Below, one piece after another: positions 59,133 to 64,000 of a DNA stretch of 64,000 nucleotides. The notes below the pieces were generated by a model. That model saw nothing but the letters and a program-made list of their open reading frames with translations, did no database searches and was not told the DNA's origin. The stretch's first letter is position 1; every line of letters begins with the position of its first letter. Both the position numbers and the translations under genes were made by a program. The DNA is from DATKKK01 sp035542975 (lineage in GTDB: Archaea > Thermoproteota > Bathyarchaeia > Bathyarchaeales > Bathycorpusculaceae), in contig DATKKK010000040.1 in NCBI GenBank assembly GCA_035542975.1, positions 16,590 through 80,589 of the forward strand, written 5' to 3'.

Positions 59133-60173
59133 ATGTTGAAGGACGCGAGAATGACAACGAAAAAAACAGACAAAGCTTGCTGTTTAGGGATCGAGTCAAC
59201 AGCAGACGACTTTGGCGTTGGAATAGCCACGTTTAAAGGAGAGATTCTGGCAAATGTGAGAAGCGATTATGTTCCACCCGAAGGCGGCATCCACCCACGC
59301 GAAGCAGCAAGACACCATGCGGAAGTCGCAGACAAAGCGTTGGAAGAAGCTTTTGCAAAGTCAAAAATCAAACCTAAGAATTTAACTGCCATAGCGTTTT
59401 CTCAAGGACCAGGATTAGGTCCATGCCTTCGAACGGGTGCCACAGTGTCCCGTGCCTTGTCTTCTTATCTTGATCTTCCGCTTGTCGGGGTTAACCATTG
59501 TGTGGCGCATATTGAGATTGGAAAACTGAAGACTGGCGCTGTGGATCCTGTGACGCTTTATGTTTCTGGAGGGAACACGATTGTTGCGGCTTTTGAGGGA
59601 GGGCGTTACAGGGTTTTTGGTGAGACGTTGGACATTGCTCTTGGAAACTGTTTGGACGTGTTCGCAAGAGAGGCTGGGCTGCGGCAAGCGTCGGGTATGC
59701 CTTTTGGGGCAGTTATCGAAAAACTTGCGGTAGACGGAAAGAAGCTGATTCCATTGCCTTATGCCGTTAAGGGCATGGATCTTTCTTTAAGCGGTTTGCT
59801 GACCGCGGCAGTTAACCTGTTCAAGAAGAAAAAATGTAGGCTTGAGGATTTGTGTTACAGTCTTCAGGAGACGGCGTTTTCTATGGTCACTGAGGTTACT
59901 GAAAGAGCTCTGGCGCATACTGAAAAAAAGGAAGTTCTGCTGACTGGTGGTGTGGCTTCTAACAAGAGGTTGCAGTCGATGATTAATGACATTGCGAAAG
60001 AGCATAATGCTAGTTTTTGTGTTGTGCCTAGTGAGTTTGCCGTTGACAACGGTGCCATGGTTGCGTGGACTGGAGTTTTGACTTACACACATGGTGTGGT
60101 GACGCCTGTAGAGAAGAGTTTTGTTAAACTGCGGTGGCGACTGGAAGAGGTTGAGGTCCCTTGGGTGAAATGA
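59133..60173 (+). CDS. kae1: KEOPS subunit Kae1 (tRNA threonylcarbamoyladenosine synthase)
   Basis: This 346-residue protein starts ATG 59133 (ATG 59151 is possible). CLGIESTADDFGVGIATFKGEILANVRSDYVPPEGGIHPREAARHHAEVADKAL carries the N-terminal ATP and metal motifs with HHAEVA. GVNHCVAHIEIG near residue 116 gives the metal His residues, VTLYVSGGNT, then LTGGVASNKRLQSM and SEFAVDNGAMVAW complete it. Kae1 transfers the threonylcarbamoyl group to A37 of tRNAs. Bud32 follows with ATGA overlap. Confidence 0.97.
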   Translation: MLKDARMTTKKTDKACCLGIESTADDFGVGIATFKGEILANVRSDYVPPEGGIHPREAARHHAEVADKALEEAFAKSKIKPKNLTAIAFSQGPGLGPCLRTGATVSRALSSYLDLPLVGVNHCVAHIEIGKLKTGAVDPVTLYVSGGNTIVAAFEGGRYRVFGETLDIALGNCLDVFAREAGLRQASGMPFGAVIEKLAVDGKKLIPLPYAVKGMDLSLSGLLTAAVNLFKKKKCRLEDLCYSLQETAFSMVTEVTERALAHTEKKEVLLTGGVASNKRLQSMINDIAKEHNASFCVVPSEFAVDNGAMVAWTGVLTYTHGVVTPVEKSFVKLRWRLEEVEVPWVK

Positions 60174-60826
60174 AACCGCCAGTTTTGATGAAAAAAGGAG
60201 CTGAAGCGAGCCTTTACCTTGCAGATTGGCATGGACGAAAAGTTGTCATTAAGAAACGTTTGCCTAAACAGTATCGTCCGTCAGAGTTAGACACGCAGAT
60301 TCGAACTTATCGGACAATCCATGAACCACAGTTGATGCATGAAGCAAAAGTGGCTGGCGTGCCCACACCAACAATCTTCTTGGTAGACTTGAAAGACTCC
60401 AGCATAACCATGGAGTACGTGGAAGGGGAACAGATTAAGCGATTGCTGAATAAAGTTTCAAAAAACGAAAGACAACGGCTTTGCTTCAAGATTGGCGAAT
60501 TAACAGGCAAGCTTCATGAATACGGCTTGATTCATGGTGACTTGACTACTTCAAACATGATTCTAAACTCGGAAGGAAAAATCTTCTTCGTGGATTTTGG
60601 GCTTGGCGAAAAAAGTAAAGAGCTTGAAGCGAGAGGGGTTGATTTGCATCTCATGAAAAGGGCTTTGCAGAGCACGCATTTCCGTTTTGCAGATGAATGT
60701 TTTGACGCGGTGATGAAAGGGTACACTAGTGTTTTGAGAACAGAACCTTTGAGAAATGTTTTAGACAAGGTTAAGGAAATAGAGAAGAGAGGGCGTTATG
60801 TTGCTGAGAGGCGGGAAAAAGAATGA
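60170..60826 (+). CDS. bud32: KEOPS kinase Bud32
   Basis: About 218 residues from ATG 60170, whose ATGA overlaps the kae1 stop; TTG 60161 is in frame. VLMKKGAEASLYLADWHGRKVVIKKRLPKQYRPSELD is the P-loop/Lys region; the catalytic loop is IHGDLTTSNMILN near residue 125 and VDFGLGEKSKELEARGVDLHLMKRAL contains the DFG. Bud32 is a small kinase/ATPase that stimulates Kae1. In some archaea both are fused; here they are separate genes. Confidence 0.95.
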   Translation: MKPPVLMKKGAEASLYLADWHGRKVVIKKRLPKQYRPSELDTQIRTYRTIHEPQLMHEAKVAGVPTPTIFLVDLKDSSITMEYVEGEQIKRLLNKVSKNERQRLCFKIGELTGKLHEYGLIHGDLTTSNMILNSEGKIFFVDFGLGEKSKELEARGVDLHLMKRALQSTHFRFADECFDAVMKGYTSVLRTEPLRNVLDKVKEIEKRGRYVAERREKE

Positions 60827-60882
60827 GTGAGACAGTTTGGCGCGTAGCTTCTTATGTTTTGGATCGAAGAAAGCGTGAGTAA
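60823..60882 (+). CDS. Possible 19-residue coupled micro-ORF
   Basis: ATG 60823 (overlapping the bud32 stop as ATGA) encodes SETVWRVASYVLDRRKRE and stops at 60880-60882, 2 bp before the XTPase start. The basic amphipathic composition and both couplings are compatible with a real micro-protein or with a translational relay, but no family is known. Confidence 0.3.
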   Translation: MSETVWRVASYVLDRRKRE

Positions 60883-60884
60883 AG

Positions 60885-61472
60885 ATGAATTTTAAGCTTC
60901 AAGGTAAAGTCGTATTCTTTGCAACGAATAACATAAACAAATTTAATGAAGCTCGCAAAGTTTTGGCTGAATATAAAATCGCGGTAGGCATGCTTAGAGT
61001 TAAAGCTTTAGAGATTCAAAATGATGGCTTGAGAGAAATCGCGGAATCAAGCGTAATAGACGCGTTTAAAAAAGCCAAACTGCCTATTATCGTGGAAGAT
61101 GCTGGGTTGTTTGTGGATGCGTTAGATGGTTTTCCTGGACCATACGCGGCTTATGTTTACAAGACCATAGGCAACAAGGGCTTGCTTCGGCTTATGGAAA
61201 GGGTTGAAGATAGGAATGCAAGTTTCCATTCTGTGATAGCTTATTTTTCGAACGAGTTAGAGTCGCCAGTATGTTTTGATGGCGAAGTTGTTGGTGAAAT
61301 AACCAGAGAAGAGAGGAAGGGAGAAGGGAATTCGGGTTTTGGGTTTGACCCTGTTTTTAAACCAGCAGACAGCAACAAAACGTTTGCGGAGATGAGCACG
61401 GTTGAAAAGAACAGGTTTTCGCATCGAGCGAAGGCTTTGGGCAAATTTGCGGAATGGTACAAGAAGCTTTAG
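60885..61472 (+). CDS. XTP/dITP diphosphatase (HAM1/RdgB)
   Basis: This 195-residue protein begins KVVFFATNNINKFNEARKVLAEYKIAVGML and includes SSVIDAFKKAKLPIIVEDAGLFVDALDGFPGPYAAYVYKTIG near 68-105 and EGNSGFGFDPVFKPADSNKTFAEMSTVEKNRFSHRAKALG near 150-185. That is the Ham1-type house-cleaning pyrophosphatase, which removes XTP, ITP and dITP. The start ATG 60885 lies immediately after the micro-ORF. Confidence 0.93.
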   Translation: MNFKLQGKVVFFATNNINKFNEARKVLAEYKIAVGMLRVKALEIQNDGLREIAESSVIDAFKKAKLPIIVEDAGLFVDALDGFPGPYAAYVYKTIGNKGLLRLMERVEDRNASFHSVIAYFSNELESPVCFDGEVVGEITREERKGEGNSGFGFDPVFKPADSNKTFAEMSTVEKNRFSHRAKALGKFAEWYKKL

Positions 61473-61572
61473 TCTTAAGAGGACATGAAAAAGTAAGCGT
61501 AGAATTTTGTGAAGCATCAATATTCTTAAATATTCGTCTATCCTCGCTCATACAGAGTTTAAGTGACAGCGC

Positions 61573-62013
61573 ATGCCCAAACAAGAAAAAGGAAAATCAC
61601 ACGCAACACGACCCGTAAGCAAACGCGCCCCAAACTGGTGCAAATACCAACCAGAAGAAGTTGAAGCCCTAGTCATCAAACTGGCAAAAGAAGGAAACAC
61701 CGCAAGCCGCATAGGCACAATCCTAAGAGACCAACACTCTATACCCTTGGTTAAACCAATCACGGGAAAGACGATAACTAAGATGTTAAAAGAAGCACAA
61801 TTAGCACCAACAATACCTGAAGATTTAGCAAGCTTGGTAAAGAAGGCTGAAAGCCTCGGCTTGCATCTGGAAAAAAACAAAAAAGACTTGAACAACAAAA
61901 GATCGCTTCAAATCATCGAGGCAAAAGTCTACCAACTTTCCAGATACTACAAACGCAGGGGCGTGTTGCCCGCAAACTGGAAGTACGAGCCAAAAATAGC
62001 TTCCGTAACCTAA
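61573..62013 (+). CDS. rps15: 30S ribosomal protein S15
   Basis: This 146-residue protein is the archaeal/eukaryotic (S13e-type) S15: N-terminal extension KGKSHATRPVSKRAPNWCKYQPEEVEALVIKLAKEGNTASRIGTILRDQHSIPLVKPITGKTITKML and the LIRKAESLGLHLEKNKKDLNNKRSLQIIEAKVYQLSRYYKRRGVLPANWKY-like end. It binds 16S rRNA in the central domain. It opens the S15-GAN/RecJ-Pcc1 cluster also seen in other archaea. Confidence 0.95.
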   Translation: MPKQEKGKSHATRPVSKRAPNWCKYQPEEVEALVIKLAKEGNTASRIGTILRDQHSIPLVKPITGKTITKMLKEAQLAPTIPEDLASLVKKAESLGLHLEKNKKDLNNKRSLQIIEAKVYQLSRYYKRRGVLPANWKYEPKIASVT

Positions 62014-62104
62014 GCAGTTTTTCCATCACGCATAGTTTGTTAGTAAAAAGTGCAACCTTAACGTGAGCTTTAAATCTTGGTAACTTTTAGTTTTCTAACC
62101 TAGC

Positions 62105-63583
62105 GTGGTTGCTATGGCTTCGGACGAAAATGACATGGCTGGCTTTTTACATTCAGCGGCGCAAGCAGCTAGAACAATCCAAGATGTCGTGAAAGAAAAT
62201 GGGCTTATCCACGTGTTTTCACATTTAGACGCTGACGGAGTTGCCGCTGCGGGCATTATTGGAAAAGCATTATTCAGGCTTGACGCGAGGTTTCGAATTC
62301 AAGTAACCCAATGGATCAACGACAAGATCGTGGGCGAAATCCTCAGAGAGAATCCGCAACTGGTAGTTTTCACCGATCTGGGAAGCGGCTACGTCGACAT
62401 CATCAACCAGAGCCTTCAGAACTTCAAAGCCGTAATCATGGATCACCATCAGATTATAGGCGAAGAACCAGCTAACATCGTGCATGTCAACCCTCACCTG
62501 CACGGCATAGACGGTGCAAGAGACGTCAGCGGTTCAGGCGTAGCTTACCTCGTGGCTAAGGCTGTGGATGAGGTTAATGTTGATTTGGCACCTATTGCCG
62601 TGGTCGGCGCTCTCGGTGACTTACAGGATAAGTATGACCAGAGAAAGCTTCGCGGAGTGAACGAGAAAATCGTGGAAGACGCTATGGGCGCAGGCTTGCT
62701 GACAGTTGAGAAAGACTTGATCTTTTTCGGCAGAGAAACCCGCCCGATTCATCGAACCTTGGCATCTACGACTAACCCGTTCATTCCAGGCATAAGCGGC
62801 GAAGAAGACAAGAGCCTAGCGTTTTTAGCAAGTTTAGACATCAAGCCGAGAAACGGTGAGAAGTGGCGAGCGTTAAGAGATCTGTCGGATGATGAGAAGA
62901 AACGTTTGTGCTCGGCTCTTGCCGAGTATTTGCTTTCTAAGGGTTTACATGTTGAAATAGGAAACCTGATCGGGCATGTTTACACTTTGAACCGTGAGGA
63001 ACCATGGACGCCGTTGAGGGATGCAAGAGAGTTCGCGGTGTTGCTGAACGGCACGGGACGCATGGACAAACCTAGTTTAGGCGTAGCAGTTTGCATGGGC
63101 GACCGCGGCTCAGCCTTTGAAGAAGCGAGTAAAGTGTTAGATGAGTACAGAAGAACCATAAACAAATATCTCGGCTGGGTCATGGAGAAACCTGAGAGAA
63201 TGAAAGAATTCGAGAACATTTACGTTGTTTATGGCGAGAATTTCATAAACGACAAAATAGTCGGTGCAATCTCCTCTATTCTGTCGTCTGGCTTGCCTAA
63301 CCCAGAGAAGCCTTTAATTGCTTACGCAAATGTTGAAGAGGAAGGCTTGGCCAAGATCTCAGCCAGAACCATGGACAGCATGACGGACAAGGGAGTGAAC
63401 CTCGGAGACGTCATGCAGGTTGCGGCTGAAAAATTCAAAGGCAAAGGCGGCGGGCACAACGTGGCGGCGGGCGCACAAGTTCCAAAAGACAAAATAAACG
63501 CTTTCATAGAAGTCGTGAACGACTTAGTTGGAAAACAATTGAAGGGCGAAAAAATTGGAAGCGGAAATAACCCTGAAGTATGA
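62105..63583 (+). CDS. DHH-family phosphoesterase (GAN/RecJ-like)
   Basis: This 492-residue protein starts GTG 62105 (ATG 62114 is possible). SHLDADGVAAAGIIGKALFRLD near residue 38 is the DHH motif I, VVFTDLGSGYVDII near 83, KAVIMDHHQIIGEEPANIVHVNPHLHG near 103 is the DHH motif, and GKGGGHNVAAGAQVP near 455 the DHHA1 motif. In Thermococcus the GINS-associated nuclease of this family binds the CMG helicase; Cdc45-like function is discussed. S15 upstream and Pcc1 downstream are typical neighbours. Confidence 0.9.
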   Translation: MVAMASDENDMAGFLHSAAQAARTIQDVVKENGLIHVFSHLDADGVAAAGIIGKALFRLDARFRIQVTQWINDKIVGEILRENPQLVVFTDLGSGYVDIINQSLQNFKAVIMDHHQIIGEEPANIVHVNPHLHGIDGARDVSGSGVAYLVAKAVDEVNVDLAPIAVVGALGDLQDKYDQRKLRGVNEKIVEDAMGAGLLTVEKDLIFFGRETRPIHRTLASTTNPFIPGISGEEDKSLAFLASLDIKPRNGEKWRALRDLSDDEKKRLCSALAEYLLSKGLHVEIGNLIGHVYTLNREEPWTPLRDAREFAVLLNGTGRMDKPSLGVAVCMGDRGSAFEEASKVLDEYRRTINKYLGWVMEKPERMKEFENIYVVYGENFINDKIVGAISSILSSGLPNPEKPLIAYANVEEEGLAKISARTMDSMTDKGVNLGDVMQVAAEKFKGKGGGHNVAAGAQVPKDKINAFIEVVNDLVGKQLKGEKIGSGNNPEV

Positions 63584-63800
63584 CGATGAACATCTTGCAG
63601 GAGCTGTAGCCGACGCAGTTTCGCCTGACAACTTTAAAACGCCAAGAGGCTTAACAGTGACAACCACGCGGAAAAACTCGACAGTTTCAACGACGATAAA
63701 ATGCAAAAAAGGTTTTCCAACATTCATAGCTACGGTTGATGATTTGCTTTTCTGTTTTTCAATCGCAGAAAAGGCAGTTCAAACAACCAGGAAGTTTTGA
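63555..63800 (+). CDS. pcc1: KEOPS subunit Pcc1
   Basis: This 81-residue protein starts TTG 63555 inside the end of the DHH gene. EAEITLKYDDEHLAGAVADAVSPDNFKTPRGLTVTTTRKNSTVSTTIKCKKGFPTFIATVDDLLFCFSIAEKAV matches Pcc1/CTAG, the small dimerisation subunit of KEOPS. With Kae1 and Bud32 at 59-61 kb, three of the four core subunits are in the window; Cgi121 is not seen. A dispersed C-tract element begins 32 nt after the stop. Confidence 0.87.
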   Translation: MEAEITLKYDDEHLAGAVADAVSPDNFKTPRGLTVTTTRKNSTVSTTIKCKKGFPTFIATVDDLLFCFSIAEKAVQTTRKF

Positions 63801-63831
63801 TAAGCGTGACAGGTGACCCTGTCTCTGATGC

Positions 63832-63860
63832 TACTCTACCCCCCTATAAATAGATTGAAC
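63832..63860 (+). repeat. Dispersed 3' element, copy 3
   Basis: TACTCTACCCCCC followed by TATAAATAGATTGAAC, 32 nt after the pcc1 stop, in sense orientation. Compare 11638-11669 and 49811-49840 (minus). Confidence 0.6.
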
Positions 63861-63977
63861 CACAGTTTCACGTACAGGTTTTTGAAATTGCCACAAAAAG
63901 AGTTTCGGATTGCTTATTGTGTTAGTTGAGGCTTATAAGAACAGAAAAAGAAGTATTTACGCTGGAGGTGCTTCCCT

Positions 63978-64000
63978 TTGTCTAATGAAAAGCTGTTGGA
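63978..64000 (+). CDS. Start of a gene cut by the window end
   Basis: TTG 63978 is preceded at 7-nt spacing by a strong ribosome site GGAGGTG (63964-63970) and gives SNEKLLE before the edge. Too short to identify; in other archaea the gene after pcc1 is often rps3ae or a prefoldin, but these residues do not decide. Confidence 0.45.

Noticed and set aside
1..64000. rRNA, tRNA, CRISPR array or transposase
   Set aside because: Read both strands for T-loop, 16S/23S motifs, regular repeats and DDE signatures and found none; a tRNAscan or Infernal search would settle RNA genes.

Overview
The window reads as a chromosomal segment of a TACK-type archaeon, most likely a Bathyarchaeia (MCG) lineage member; this is inferred from gene content, as there is no rRNA marker here. 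Archaeal or TACK markers are ribosomal proteins S26e, S25e, S17e and S15, an archaeal histone, RNA polymerase subunit K, a thermosome, a proteasome beta subunit, an RPC34-like winged-helix protein, three KEOPS subunits (Kae1, Bud32, Pcc1), a GAN/RecJ-like DHH protein, F420 ligase CofE and cyclic 2,3-diphosphoglycerate synthetase. TTG and GTG starts are common, Shine-Dalgarno sites are often recognisable, and several promoters look like BRE plus TATA. I found no tRNA, rRNA, CRISPR array or intact transposase.

0-10 kb: end of a lipid phosphotransferase, S26e, a DUF4438 protein, three overlapping CBS-domain genes (ten CBS repeats), dihydroorotase, a Mut7-C protein and a membrane protein. Facing them are the thermosome and an rpoK gene with no ATG/GTG/TTG start, then a threonine synthase-like enzyme. 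10-24 kb: ETF beta and alpha, two methyltransferases sharing an upstream element, an alpha/alpha-toroid protein, and an accessory stretch of small membrane and coiled-coil proteins, HdeD/DUF308 and DUF1269 proteins, a receiver protein, a small MscS-like channel and a decayed zinc-ribbon gene. 24-30 kb: a PerR/Fur regulator divergent from a catalase, cupin, OsmC, DUF1847, and a DUF134/NifX-like cluster.

30-50 kb: an hdrA-hdrC-hdrB-acyl-CoA dehydrogenase operon (probably served by the ETF at 10 kb), sugar aminotransferase, cDPG synthetase, S25e, histone, TatD, S17e, an aminotransferase, a hydroxypyruvate/glyoxylate reductase and, beyond a secreted NosD-dockerin protein, a glycerate 2-kinase. 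Then come MoaD-like protein overlapping cofE, an ECF S component and a SAM hydrolase. 50-64 kb: NMN adenylyltransferase and Ogt, then a roughly 2.2-kb inserted segment bounded by identical 20-bp repeats that carries a cohesin/dockerin gene and a broken tyrosine integrase, and then the informational block psmB, AMMECR1, glycosyltransferase, nadC, SpoIIM, DUF4152, rlmE, RPC34-like, kae1-bud32, XTPase, S15, GAN/RecJ and pcc1.

The most unusual signals are the 20-bp-bounded insertion between ogt and psmB, the rpoK gene with an apparent ACG start, the zinc-ribbon frame with two internal TGA codons, a C-tract/TATAAATAG element found 3' of three genes, and the shared upstream element of two methyltransferase genes.
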